DNA from: Seleniivibrio woodruffii
Lineage (GTDB): Bacteria; Chrysiogenota; Deferribacteres; Deferribacterales; Geovibrionaceae
Assembly: GCF_004339245.1 (NCBI RefSeq)
Contig: NZ_SMGG01000004.1
Coordinates: 558,001 to 622,000 of the forward strand
Length of the DNA: 64,000 bases
Direction: 5' to 3'
The position numbers and the translations under genes were made by a program. Every line of letters begins with the position of its first letter. Within the stretch, counting starts at the first letter, position 1. The notes below the pieces were generated by a model. That model had not been told where the DNA came from. It saw nothing but the letters and a program-made list of their open reading frames with translations, and made no database searches. Of this stretch, positions 8,015-16,516 are shown in pieces.

Positions 8015-10369
8015 ATGACTGACAGGATCAAAAGACTCCGTGAAGAGAGCCTTGACGCAGTCCCCACAATTTCTTCTGAAAGGGGAGTTTTGTTAACAGA
8101 GTTTTTTAAAAGCGGTGAGGCGGACGGTCTGTCTGTTCCTGTTCAGCGGGCAAAAGCCTTCCACTACATAATGGCAAACAAGGAGCTTTACTTTCAGGAC
8201 GGCGAACTCATAGTCGGCGAAAGAGGCCCTGCACCCAAAGCAACCCCCACCTACCCTGAGGTGTGTATACATTCCAAAGAGGATTTCGAAATCCTCCACT
8301 CAAGACCGAAGGTCTCCTTCAAGGTCGATGAGAAAAACAGAAAACTCCACGATGATATTGTCTTTCCGTTCTGGTCGGGCAAATCCCACAGGGAAAAAGT
8401 TCTTGAGCACATGACCGAAGAATGGATGAGAGCCTATGAAGCAGGTGTTTTCACTGAGTTTCAGGAACAGAGAGCGCCCGGACATACGGTTCTGGGCAAA
8501 AAAATATTCAGAACAGGGCTTAACGGGCTGAAAGAGGAAGCCGCACAGGCTATTAAAGAGCTGGACTTCTTCAACGATCCCGAAGCATTCAATAAAAACG
8601 AAGAGCTCAAGGCGATGATCATCGCCGCAGATGCCGTCATAAACTTTGCCGAGCGCAATGCTCTGGCTCTGAAACAGATGGCAGACATGGAAACAGACCT
8701 GAAACGTAAGCTCGAACTTCAGGAAATGAGCGTTATCTGCTCCAAAGTGCCCGCAAACGCACCGGAAAACTTCTGGGAGGCTTTACAGCTTTACTGGTTC
8801 GTCCACATCGGCGTTATAACTGAAACAAACCCCTGGGATGCATTCAACCCCGGCAGGCTTGACCAGCATCTTTATCCTTTCTACAAGGCGGATATAGAAG
8901 CCGGCAGACTCACCGAGGAAGGTGCTAAGGAACTGCTCCACTCATTCTGGATCAAGTTCAACAACCACCCTGCCCCCCCTAAAGTGGGTATAACAGCCAA
9001 AGAATCCAACACCTACACCGACTTCGCCCTTATAAACGTGGGCGGCGTAAAAGAGGACGGTTCCGACGGAGTAAACGACCTCTCATACGTTCTCCTTGAT
9101 GTTATCGAGGAGATGAGGCTTCTCCAGCCCAGCTCAATGGTGCAGATATCCAAAAAAACACCCGACAGATTCCTGAAAAGGGCTCTGAATATAGTAAAAA
9201 CAGGCTTCGGACAGCCTTCCATATTTAACACTGATGCAATCATTCAGGAGCTTATGCGTCAGGGCAAGGACATAGTTGACGCCAGAAACGGCGGCGCATC
9301 AGGCTGTGTTGAATCAGGTGCATTCGGAACAGAGGCGTACATCCTCTCCGGATATTTCAACCTGTCCAAAATCCTTGAGCTTACCATCTACGGCGGATAT
9401 GACAAATATACGCAGAAGCAGATAGGGCTTGATATTCCCGCTGACTTCAAATCTTTTGAAGAGCTTACGGAAGCCTACAAAAAGCAGCTTAACTACTTCA
9501 TAGACATTAAAATACGTGGCAATATAGTTATTGAGCGCCTTTTCGCTGAATACATCCCCGTTCCTTTCCTCTCCATACTCACAGAGGACTGCATCAAAAA
9601 CGGCAGGGACTACAACGACGGCGGCGCAAGGTACAACACCACATATATTCAGGGCGTGGGTCTCGGTTCTGTGACAGACTCACTCGCGTCGCTGAAATAT
9701 AATGTTTACGATCAGGAGATAATCAGCCTTGATGAAATGAAGAAGGCTCTGGACGCAGACTTCGCAGGATATGACGAACTGCGTGCTCAGCTCCTTGAGA
9801 ATACTCCCAAATACGGCAATGACGATGACTATGCGGATGATCTGATGCGCATGGTTTTTGAAATCTTCTTTGAATCCGTAAACGGCAGACCGAACACAAG
9901 AGGCGGAGTGCACAGGATCAACCTTCTGCCCACCACATCTCATGTGTATTTCGGCAGCGTGATCGGCGCACTGCCCGACGGACGCAAGAAAGGCATCCCC
10001 CTTTCGGAAGGCATATCCCCTGTTCAGGGTGCGGACAGACACGGCCCCACGGCTGTTATCAAATCCGCCTCGAAGATCGACCACCTGCGCACAGGCGGCA
10101 CCCTGCTTAACCAGAGATTCGCTAAGGAATTTATGTACACCGACGAAGGCATAGACAACGTTTGCAGACTCGTCCGCTCATATTTCCGTATGGACGGACA
10201 CCACATACAGTTCAACGTTATGGATGAAAAAGTCCTCAGAGAAGCTCAGGTTCACCCTGAGAACTACAGAGACCTCATAGTAAGGGTTGCAGGCTACTCT
10301 GACTACTTCGTTGATATAACGGATGAACTGCAGGAAGAGATCATAAGAAGAACTGAACATCAGCATTGA
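8015..10369 (+). CDS. hypD: Glycyl-radical enzyme, probable trans-4-hydroxy-L-proline dehydratase
   Basis: This 784-residue glycyl-radical enzyme has the thiyl cysteine in GCVES (C431, with E433) and the radical glycine in RVAGYSDYF (G760). Published HypD residues, as I remember them, are F152, H160, D278, S334, F340, C434, E436 and Y450. Each has an identical residue here exactly three positions earlier: F149, H157, D275, S331, F337, C431, E433 and Y447. T645 corresponds to T640/T641 and G765 to G760. HypD (about 789 residues) dehydrates hydroxyproline to P5C. The usual HypD neighbour, P5C reductase, is missing; proline dehydrogenase and P5C dehydrogenase are nearby instead, suggesting oxidation to glutamate. 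Diol, glycerol or choline enzymes are less likely. Confidence 0.85.
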   Translation: MTDRIKRLREESLDAVPTISSERGVLLTEFFKSGEADGLSVPVQRAKAFHYIMANKELYFQDGELIVGERGPAPKATPTYPEVCIHSKEDFEILHSRPKVSFKVDEKNRKLHDDIVFPFWSGKSHREKVLEHMTEEWMRAYEAGVFTEFQEQRAPGHTVLGKKIFRTGLNGLKEEAAQAIKELDFFNDPEAFNKNEELKAMIIAADAVINFAERNALALKQMADMETDLKRKLELQEMSVICSKVPANAPENFWEALQLYWFVHIGVITETNPWDAFNPGRLDQHLYPFYKADIEAGRLTEEGAKELLHSFWIKFNNHPAPPKVGITAKESNTYTDFALINVGGVKEDGSDGVNDLSYVLLDVIEEMRLLQPSSMVQISKKTPDRFLKRALNIVKTGFGQPSIFNTDAIIQELMRQGKDIVDARNGGASGCVESGAFGTEAYILSGYFNLSKILELTIYGGYDKYTQKQIGLDIPADFKSFEELTEAYKKQLNYFIDIKIRGNIVIERLFAEYIPVPFLSILTEDCIKNGRDYNDGGARYNTTYIQGVGLGSVTDSLASLKYNVYDQEIISLDEMKKALDADFAGYDELRAQLLENTPKYGNDDDYADDLMRMVFEIFFESVNGRPNTRGGVHRINLLPTTSHVYFGSVIGALPDGRKKGIPLSEGISPVQGADRHGPTAVIKSASKIDHLRTGGTLLNQRFAKEFMYTDEGIDNVCRLVRSYFRMDGHHIQFNVMDEKVLREAQVHPENYRDLIVRVAGYSDYFVDITDELQEEIIRRTEHQH

Positions 10370-10398
10370 TGTAACGTCATACTGAACGCAGTATTATT

Positions 10399-10438
10399 AA
10401 AAAAAAACAGAAAACCTCCCGCAAGCGGGAGGTTTTTT
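10399..10438. terminator. Bidirectional intrinsic terminator between hypD and the EamA gene
   Basis: A perfect 10-bp stem AACCTCCCGC / GCGGGAGGTT with a two-base loop is flanked by an A-run on the left and a T-run on the right. It can end both the + strand liv-hyp operon and the - strand EamA gene. Confidence 0.92.
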
Positions 10439-10443
10439 ATGTT

Positions 10444-11304
10444 CTAGCCTCTGCCCTTCATGATAAGTATGGCTATGCCCAGAAACAGACAGGTGATCCC
10501 CATTCCGACCATGAAATTAATCCTTTCACCGACAAGGAATATGCCCAGAATAGTGGCCGTAAGCGGCTCCACCAGTGAAAGTGTGGCAGTTGCGGAGACC
10601 GAAACGGTTCTCAGCCCCTTCGCAAAAAGCACATATGACACAGTAGTGGTTATAAGCCCCAGATGAACAGCAACCGCAGCACCCTGCCAGCTCATTATCC
10701 AGCCTGTTTCCGAAACAAAAAGAATCGGAGAAAGAAGCACAGCTCCCAGAAAAAAGATTAAACCCACTGCGGCTGTTCCGTTATGATCCTTTATAAGCAT
10801 CTTGGTGAGCAGCGCATAAAGCGCATAGGAAAATCCCGCCCCGAAGGCGCATATTATCCCCGGCAGGCTGATCTGTATGTCCCCCCCGCCTGAAAGGGCA
10901 AGGAGAGCGCATCCGAGAATAGCGAGAGCTGATGAGATATACCAACGCATCCTGATTTTTTCATGAAGAATGAAATATCCGAGTATCCCCGCACTGACAG
11001 GCGCAGAACCGATTGCGACTATGGTTCCGACAGCAACGCCGGTAAGCTTGACCCCTGTGAAAAAAGTCACCTGATATGCCGCAACAGCAAGCCCGCCCAA
11101 AAGCACATGGAGCCTGTTCCAAGGCGCACCGCCCTTGAAGCTGCCTGAAAAAACAGCAAGCAGAAGAAGACCTGTTCCGCCGACCAGAAGCCTGAAAGCC
11201 CCCACCGTCATAGGGGATGCCCCCTCAGGGGCGAAAAACTGCGCAGTGCCTGTGGTTCCCCAGAGAACAGCCGCCGCTATGATAAAGAAAACGCCTTTGC
11301 TCAT
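10444..11304 (-). CDS. EamA/DMT-family transporter
   Basis: This 286-residue inner-membrane protein has two EamA repeats of about five helices each, the first starting right at the N-terminus (WGTTGTAQFFAP) and the second near residue 150. The family exports amino acids, nucleobases or other metabolites; substrate cannot be read from sequence. The ATG is preceded by AAAAGG. It stands alone between a terminator and the tRNA-Pro/repeat region. It is not closely similar to the other EamA protein at 18.6 kb. Confidence 0.88.
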   Translation of the reverse strand: MSKGVFFIIAAAVLWGTTGTAQFFAPEGASPMTVGAFRLLVGGTGLLLLAVFSGSFKGGAPWNRLHVLLGGLAVAAYQVTFFTGVKLTGVAVGTIVAIGSAPVSAGILGYFILHEKIRMRWYISSALAILGCALLALSGGGDIQISLPGIICAFGAGFSYALYALLTKMLIKDHNGTAAVGLIFFLGAVLLSPILFVSETGWIMSWQGAAVAVHLGLITTTVSYVLFAKGLRTVSVSATATLSLVEPLTATILGIFLVGERINFMVGMGITCLFLGIAILIMKGRG

Positions 11305-11482
11305 AAAATACCTTTTAATTTAAATAATTAGTAATATTAGGAGAATATGCTCTTTAAGAATTAAAAGCAACATTAAAGAATATACAGCAATTTTGAATAT
11401 AATAAAAGCATCAGACTAACGGCTGATGCATTTTCCATAATATCTGTCGTACACTGCTTAATCCAATGCTTGGGTTGAATTT

Positions 11483-11548
11483 GTCATGCTGAACGCAGTG
11501 AAGCATCTCAGTTTGAGCAGAGACTCTTCGGCTTCGCCTCAGAGTGAC
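11483..11548. repeat. Dispersed GTCAT...GTGAC intergenic repeat (hairpin pair)
   Basis: A GTCATGCTGAACGCAGTGAA unit is followed by GCATCTC and then by its inverted partner, GAGACTCTTCGGCTTCGCCT through AGAGTGAC. The two halves can fold into one long imperfect hairpin. Related units occur at 45308-45387 and 30404-30431, with a fragment near 10378-10394. It lies between the EamA gene and tRNA-Pro. The rest of 11305-11702 is AT-rich and shows no gene. The 63-codon frame read through this repeat is not a gene. Confidence 0.7.
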
Positions 11549-11702
11549 GTGAGTGGAGTTATCAGGGTGACGTTTTACGAATACAATCAATACGTTAATC
11601 ATTCTGAACTATGCTCTAATGCAAAGACTGCAGAACTGAACTCTCACACACACTATGATTGAGCCCGAAGCAAGTTCGGGCAATCCTGTCATCCTGCATA
11701 TT

Positions 11703-11740
11703 AAAAAAGGGCATCAGCCAAACGGCTAATGCCCTTTTTT
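11703..11740 (-). terminator. Intrinsic terminator of tRNA-Pro
   Basis: On the minus strand an 11-bp stem, GGGCATTAGCC paired with GGCTGATGCCC (one G-U pair), is followed by a T-run. It begins six bases after the tRNA discriminator base. Confidence 0.9.
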
Positions 11741-11745
11741 TCAAA

Positions 11746-11819
11746 TCGGGATGACAGGATTTGAACCTGCGACCACACCCACCCCAAGGGTGTACGCTAC
11801 CAGTCTGCGCTACATCCCG
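11746..11819 (-). tRNA. tRNA-Pro (anticodon GGG)
   Basis: Read on the minus strand, the sequence folds into a full cloverleaf: 7-bp acceptor CGGGATG / CATCCCG, anticodon stem CACCC / GGGTG around the loop TTGGGGT, and a T-arm GCAGG-TTCAAAT-CCTGT. Anticodon positions 34-36 are GGG, reading the proline codon CCC. The discriminator is A. The 3' CCA is not encoded and must be added after transcription. Confidence 0.95.
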
Positions 11820-11955
11820 AAACCTGTCTAACAGGAGAATGTTATATAACAAAGTAGATACTAAGTGTCAAGGAGTTTTACGAAAAAAATTTCATCCCCT
11901 CTGAACAGCCCTATTTAAAGCCTTTTCAGAGGCACTCCATATCTTTAATGAAATT

Positions 11956-11983
11956 TTGACATCGGCTTAACAAGTATTTTACA
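11956..11983 (+). promoter_or_regulatory. Pho-box-like array upstream of pstS
   Basis: Three direct repeats, TTGACA, TTAACA and TTTACA, start at 11956, 11967 and 11978, exactly 11 bp apart with five-base spacers. An 11-bp period with a conserved ACA core is the pattern bound by PhoB/PhoP-family regulators (TTAACA-type in Bacillus, CTGTCAT-type in E. coli). The array ends 58 bases before the pstS ATG. No phoB, phoR or phoU gene lies in the window. Confidence 0.65.
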
Positions 11984-12041
11984 TATTCATAGTAAATCTG
12001 ACTCAGGCAGAAAATGATTATCCAAAAGACAGGAGGATAAA

Positions 12042-13055
12042 ATGAAAAAGCTTTTCACGCTTGTGCTCTCAATAATAGCACTTGCAGGTCTCACAGTTTC
12101 AGCTCATGCCAGAGAGCAGATCAGAATCGTTGGTTCCAGCACAGTGTATCCCTTCTCTTCTTATGTTGCTGAAGAGTTCGGCGCAACAACCAAGTTTCAG
12201 ACTCCCATCATCGAGTCCACAGGTTCCGGCGGCGGCCACAAACTTTTCGCATCAGGCTCAGACCTGAACACTCCTGACATCACAAACTCTTCCAGAAGAA
12301 TGAAGGACAGCGAGTTCAACAAAAACATGGAAGTGGGCAACAAACTTATCTCCGAAGTTAAGATAGGTTTCGACGGCATCGCAATCGCCTTCAACAGGAA
12401 AGCGGCTCCCATGTCTCTTTCAAGAAAAGACATTCTGCTTGCAGTCGCAGCAGAGGTTCCCGTTGACGGCAAACTCGTTGCAAACCCCTACAAAACATGG
12501 AAAGACATTAACTCTGCTCTTCCCAACAAAAAAATAGTTATCTACGGCCCCCCCAGCTCATCCGGCACAAGAGATGCATTCGAAGAGATGGTAATGCAGG
12601 AAACAACTGCGAAAATGGATGAATACGGCAAAAAGGCCTACAGCAAGATCCGTCAGGACGGTGCATACATCCCCGCAGGTGAAAACGACAACCTTATCGT
12701 TCAGAAACTGGCGAAAGACCCCGACGCAATCGGTATCTTCGGCTACTCTTTCCTTGAAGAGAACATGGACAAACTTCAGGGTGCAACTGTAGACGGTTTC
12801 GCTCCCGTACCTGCAAACATCTCCACAGGCAAATACCCGATCTCCCGTTCACTGTTCTTCTATGTAAAACAGGAACACATCGGCAAAGTGCCCGGAATTC
12901 AGGAATATGTTGACCTCTTCCTCAGCGAAAAAATGATCGGCGACAGAGGCCTTCTGAAAAGAATCGGTCTGATCCCCCTTCCCAAAGCTGAAAGAGACGC
13001 AGAAAGAGCAAAATGGGGCAAGAAAACTGCTCTTAAGCTCAGCGACCTTAACTAA
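12042..13055 (+). CDS. pstS: Phosphate ABC transporter periplasmic binding protein PstS
   Basis: This is the high-affinity phosphate receptor of the Pst importer, 337 residues with a Sec signal peptide ending at about AHA-R (residues 23-24). The mature protein has the PstS pattern: IVGSSTVYPF near the start, a serine/glycine-rich STGSGGGHK loop and SSSGTRDAFEEM, all contributing phosphate ligands. AGGAGG precedes the ATG. It is the first gene of pstSCAB behind a Pho-box-like array, so it should be induced by phosphate starvation. A terminator separates it from pstC. Confidence 0.93.
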   Translation: MKKLFTLVLSIIALAGLTVSAHAREQIRIVGSSTVYPFSSYVAEEFGATTKFQTPIIESTGSGGGHKLFASGSDLNTPDITNSSRRMKDSEFNKNMEVGNKLISEVKIGFDGIAIAFNRKAAPMSLSRKDILLAVAAEVPVDGKLVANPYKTWKDINSALPNKKIVIYGPPSSSGTRDAFEEMVMQETTAKMDEYGKKAYSKIRQDGAYIPAGENDNLIVQKLAKDPDAIGIFGYSFLEENMDKLQGATVDGFAPVPANISTGKYPISRSLFFYVKQEHIGKVPGIQEYVDLFLSEKMIGDRGLLKRIGLIPLPKAERDAERAKWGKKTALKLSDLN

Positions 13056-13075
13056 CAACGGTTCTTAAGATACAT

Positions 13076-13108
13076 GGTCTGCCGCTGATACGGCGGCAGG
13101 CCTTTTTT
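13076..13108 (+). terminator. Intrinsic (partial) terminator between pstS and pstC
   Basis: A 10-bp stem GGTCTGCCGC / GCGGCAGGCC (one G-U pair) is followed by six T residues. As after livK, it probably lowers permease expression relative to the binding protein instead of ending all transcription, since pstC has no other obvious promoter in the short gap. Confidence 0.82.
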
Positions 13109-13131
13109 AAATTTTGTTTGGAGTTTTTCAG

Positions 13132-14373
13132 ATGCTCAAAATTCTTTTATACTTTCTCATCGGTGTGCTGCCCCTCTGCTACGCCGCTTTTTACATTGGG
13201 CGTAAAAAAGCCAGAACGGGCGAGCTTGAATCGGGAGAAAGGTTTCACTCCAGACCCGCTCACTACGGGTGGTACAGCGTAATCTGGATGGCTGTTCCCT
13301 CATTGGTAATCTCTTTTGCCTTCACCATTATCGGTTCCACTAAAATATTCAAAGTCCCTTTCACAATGCATTTGACAACAATCCTGCTCATTGCGGCTTT
13401 TGGCCTGTGGTATTCGCAGAAAAAGATAGCCAAAAACCTCAAGGCAAGGAATTTTATAGAGAAGACAATCAAGGTGACGCTCATAGCCGCATCCCTTGTT
13501 TCAATATTAACCACAATAGGGATTGTGTTCTCAATCCTTTTCGAGTCTATGAAGTTCTTCTCTCAGGTGAGCTTCTGGAACTTCATAACAGGCACAGAGT
13601 GGGATCCTGACACTGCATTCCTTCAGGGAGCAGGCAGAGACGCAGCCCACGCCGCAGAGGCGAAGTTCGGTTCTGTTCCGATATTTGCCGGAACCCTGAT
13701 GATAACCCTTATCGCTCTTGCAGTGGCGGTGCCGATAGGTCTTTTTTCCGCTATTTTCATGAGCGAATACGCATCGTCAAGGGTCAGAGGCTGGGTGAAG
13801 CCTGTCCTTGAGATTCTTGCGGGCATCCCTTCGGTGGTATACGGTTTCTTCGCCGCAATCACTGTCAGCCCGCTCATCGTTCATGCGGCAAACTTTTTCG
13901 GACTTCAGGCGGACTACACAAACGCCCTCACCCCCGGACTCGTCATGGGCATCATGATAATCCCGTTCGTATCGTCCCTTTCCGACGACGTTATAAACGC
14001 CATCCCTCAGAACATGAGAGAAGGCTCCCTTGCACTGGGAATGACCCGCTCAGAGACAATGAAGCACGTTCTGCTGCCTGCGGCAATGCCCGGCATCATC
14101 TCTTCTGTGCTTCTGGCCTTTTCAAGGGCAATAGGCGAAACAATGATCGTGGTGATGGCGGCAGGACTTCAGCCGAAACTCTCCGCAAACCCTCTGGACG
14201 GAATGACCACAGTAACGGTAAAGATTGTCGATGCGCTCACAGGCGACCAGTCGTTCGACAGCCTTGAAACGCTTTCGGCATTCGGTCTCAGCTTTGTACT
14301 TCTGATAATCACCCTGATACTGAACATCGTCTCCAGCGTCATCATCAGAAAATTCCGCAAACAATACGTATAG
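13132..14373 (+). CDS. pstC: Phosphate ABC transporter permease PstC
   Basis: This inner-membrane permease of the Pst system has 413 residues from the ATG at 13132. That ATG is preceded by GGAG, which decides against the upstream TTG at 13114. It is longer than the roughly 310-residue E. coli protein. An extra N-terminal region of about 100 residues contains three hydrophobic segments, followed by the normal core with the SEYAS region, EILAGIPSVVYGFFA and the EAA-type loop EGSLALGMTR. pstA follows after nine bases. Confidence 0.92.
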   Translation: MLKILLYFLIGVLPLCYAAFYIGRKKARTGELESGERFHSRPAHYGWYSVIWMAVPSLVISFAFTIIGSTKIFKVPFTMHLTTILLIAAFGLWYSQKKIAKNLKARNFIEKTIKVTLIAASLVSILTTIGIVFSILFESMKFFSQVSFWNFITGTEWDPDTAFLQGAGRDAAHAAEAKFGSVPIFAGTLMITLIALAVAVPIGLFSAIFMSEYASSRVRGWVKPVLEILAGIPSVVYGFFAAITVSPLIVHAANFFGLQADYTNALTPGLVMGIMIIPFVSSLSDDVINAIPQNMREGSLALGMTRSETMKHVLLPAAMPGIISSVLLAFSRAIGETMIVVMAAGLQPKLSANPLDGMTTVTVKIVDALTGDQSFDSLETLSAFGLSFVLLIITLILNIVSSVIIRKFRKQYV

Positions 14374-14382
14374 GACTTACAG

Positions 14383-15549
14383 ATGGATAATAAAGAATTA
14401 AGACGTCAGAAAAGAATAAGACAGAGATACAGAGGCGAGATCCTCTTCCGTATTCTGGCTGTTTCGGCAATCGTGGTTGCGGCATCGTTCCTTGTGTTCT
14501 TCATGACGGATATAATCCGCACAGGCTACACAGCAGCAAAACAGACAGTCATTCAGACAGAGGTGACATACAGCGCCGATTCAATGGAAGTTCCGCAGAT
14601 GGCGGTCACAGAGGAGATGGAGCTTCTCGTCAGCCGCGGTTTCCTCCGCCTCATCCCGATGCAGATGGAAGAGAACCCCAAGCTGATGAACACCGTCAAA
14701 ACCGAATGGGTTCTGGCGGATTCCGAGGTTGACCAGTATATGAAAGGCAAGCCAAACAGGCTTTCCGAAGATGACATAGCACTTGTGGACACCCTTAAAA
14801 AAGAGGGCAAGGCCAAGCTGGTGTTCAACAAGTGGTTCTTCTCCAACGGAGACTCCAAACTGCCCGAAATGGCGGGTCTCGCTTCCGCCGTGGTCGGTTC
14901 GCTTTATGTGCTCTTCCTGACCATACTCTTTTCGGCTCCTATCGGGGTCATGACGGCTATCTATCTTGAAGAGTTCGCTCCGGACAACTGGTTCACACGC
15001 ATAATTGAGGTTAATATCAACAACCTTGCGGCCATACCTTCGATAATCTTCGGTCTTCTGGGTCTGGCAATATTCATAAACCTTTTCGGTGTACCCCGTT
15101 CTTCCGCACTGGCGGGCGGTCTCACCCTTTCGCTTATGTCACTTCCCGTTATCATCATAAGCACACGTGCGGCTCTCTCTTCCGTGCCCGACACAATACG
15201 TCAGGCGGCTCAAGGTGTTGGCGCATCACCCTGGCAGGTGGTTTGGCACCATATCCTTCCTTTAAGTTTGCCAGGAATCATGACAGGAGCTATTATAAGT
15301 ATGGCAAGAGCCATTGGAGAAACCGCTCCTCTGCTCATTGTGGGTATGCTTGCATACATCCCGTCAGCACCCAAAACAATGACCGAGGCTGCAACAGTGC
15401 TCCCGGCACAAATATACACATGGTCGGGCGACTCGCTGAAAGCCTACACCGAAAGAACCGCACTTTGCATCATAGTACTGCTTACGGTTCTTCTGGTGCT
15501 TAACGCTACCGCAGTGCTTTTAAGAAATAAATACGAACGTAAATGGTAA
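14383..15549 (+). CDS. pstA: Phosphate ABC transporter permease PstA
   Basis: This is the second Pst permease, 388 residues, again longer than the usual 280-300. After the first membrane segment (about residues 25-48) there is a soluble stretch of about 110 residues, predicted periplasmic, before the five-helix core. The core has the expected INNLAAIPSIIFGLLG and the coupling loop QAAQGVGASPWQ. The insertion resembles long PstA forms of other phyla, as I recall them. pstB follows 17 bases later with AGGAG upstream. Confidence 0.92.
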   Translation: MDNKELRRQKRIRQRYRGEILFRILAVSAIVVAASFLVFFMTDIIRTGYTAAKQTVIQTEVTYSADSMEVPQMAVTEEMELLVSRGFLRLIPMQMEENPKLMNTVKTEWVLADSEVDQYMKGKPNRLSEDDIALVDTLKKEGKAKLVFNKWFFSNGDSKLPEMAGLASAVVGSLYVLFLTILFSAPIGVMTAIYLEEFAPDNWFTRIIEVNINNLAAIPSIIFGLLGLAIFINLFGVPRSSALAGGLTLSLMSLPVIIISTRAALSSVPDTIRQAAQGVGASPWQVVWHHILPLSLPGIMTGAIISMARAIGETAPLLIVGMLAYIPSAPKTMTEAATVLPAQIYTWSGDSLKAYTERTALCIIVLLTVLLVLNATAVLLRNKYERKW

Positions 15550-15566
15550 TCAGGAGCTTATAGACA

Positions 15567-16328
15567 ATGAAAAACATTAAAATGAAGTCTGAAAATCTCA
15601 ACTTTTACTACGGAGACTTCAAAGCATTAAAGGATATAAACCTTACTTTCCCCGAAAGAAAGGTGACGGCACTTATAGGCCCCTCGGGATGCGGAAAATC
15701 CACTTATCTCAGATGCTTCAACAGAATGAACGACCTTATCAAAGGCATCCGTGTCGAGGGCGGAATATTCCTTGACGATCAGGAGATCCACGACTCCAAA
15801 CTGGACGTGGTGGAACTGCGCCGCAGAGTGGGAATGGTCTTCCAGAAGCCCAACCCCTTTCCCAAAACCATCTACGAAAACATTGCCTATGCACCCAGAA
15901 TCCACGGTCTTGTTTCAAAAGGCAGTGAGATGGACGACCTCGTAGAGGGCTCACTCAGAAAGGCAGGCCTCTGGGAAGAGGTTAAGGACAGGCTCAGGTC
16001 TCAGGCGACAGAACTTTCAGGCGGTCAGCAGCAGAGGCTCTGCATAGCCCGTGCTCTGGCAATGGAACCCGAAGTGCTCCTTATGGACGAACCCGCATCG
16101 GCTCTTGACCCCATCGCAACCCAGAAGATCGAGGAGCTGATATACGAGCTGAAAGAGAGGCTCACCGTTATCATCGTTACCCACAACATGCAGCAGGCTG
16201 CAAGGGTTTCCGACTACACGGCGTTCTTTTACATGGGCGAGCTTATCGAAGTGGGCGACACCAGCACCATCTTCACAAACCCCACTGTAAAAAAGACAGA
16301 GGACTATATCACCGGACGTTTCGGTTAA
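15567..16328 (+). CDS. pstB: Phosphate ABC transporter ATP-binding protein PstB
   Basis: This is the ATPase of the Pst phosphate importer, 253 residues. It has Walker [10 protein letters not shown], the PstB-specific [14 protein letters not shown] segment, signature [15 protein letters not shown] and Walker [13 protein letters not shown]. It ends the operon directly before a terminator. PhoU, commonly encoded after pstB, is absent at this locus. Confidence 0.96.
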   Translation: MKNIKMKSENLNFYYGDFKALKDINLTFPERKVTALIGPSGCGKSTYLRCFNRMNDLIKGIRVEGGIFLDDQEIHDSKLDVVELRRRVGMVFQKPNPFPKTIYENIAYAPRIHGLVSKGSEMDDLVEGSLRKAGLWEEVKDRLRSQATELSGGQQQRLCIARALAMEPEVLLMDEPASALDPIATQKIEELIYELKERLTVIIVTHNMQQAARVSDYTAFFYMGELIEVGDTSTIFTNPTVKKTEDYITGRFG

Positions 16329-16353
16329 TACCGTTTCCCTATACAACCCCAAT

Positions 16354-16379
16354 GGCGGCTCACAAGGCCGCCTTTTTTT
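16354..16379 (+). terminator. Intrinsic terminator of pstSCAB
   Basis: A stem GGCGGC / GCCGCC with a short loop is followed by seven T residues, 26 bases after the pstB stop. Confidence 0.9.
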
Positions 16380-16458
16380 GTGGCCTGCACAGGATGTCAG
16401 ACAGCTGTCATAATCTTGCAAACTATTCTTAATATTATCAAATACACCAATCTAACAA

Positions 16459-16487
16459 TTGACGGATATGATAAGCCGCCTTAGAAT
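16459..16487 (+). promoter_or_regulatory. Sigma-70-type promoter of the chemoreceptor gene
   Basis: TTGACG (16459-16464) and TAGAAT (16482-16487) each match the consensus at five of six positions and are separated by exactly 17 bases. The predicted start lies about 20 bases before the ATG at 16517. No flagellar sigma-28 motif was seen. Confidence 0.7.
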
Positions 16488-16516
16488 TTCCCCATTATTA
16501 TTCATGGCGGTGAAAA

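Noticed and set aside
11411-11602. 63-codon minus-strand frame near the EamA gene
   Set aside because: It is a translation of the dispersed GTCAT repeat, with no ribosome site or protein-like pattern.
11616-11852. 78-codon minus-strand frame
   Set aside because: It runs through tRNA-Pro and its terminator.
16398-16407. GACAGCTGTC palindrome before the chemoreceptor promoter
   Set aside because: Ten bases only, poorly placed relative to the promoter at 16459, and likely by chance.
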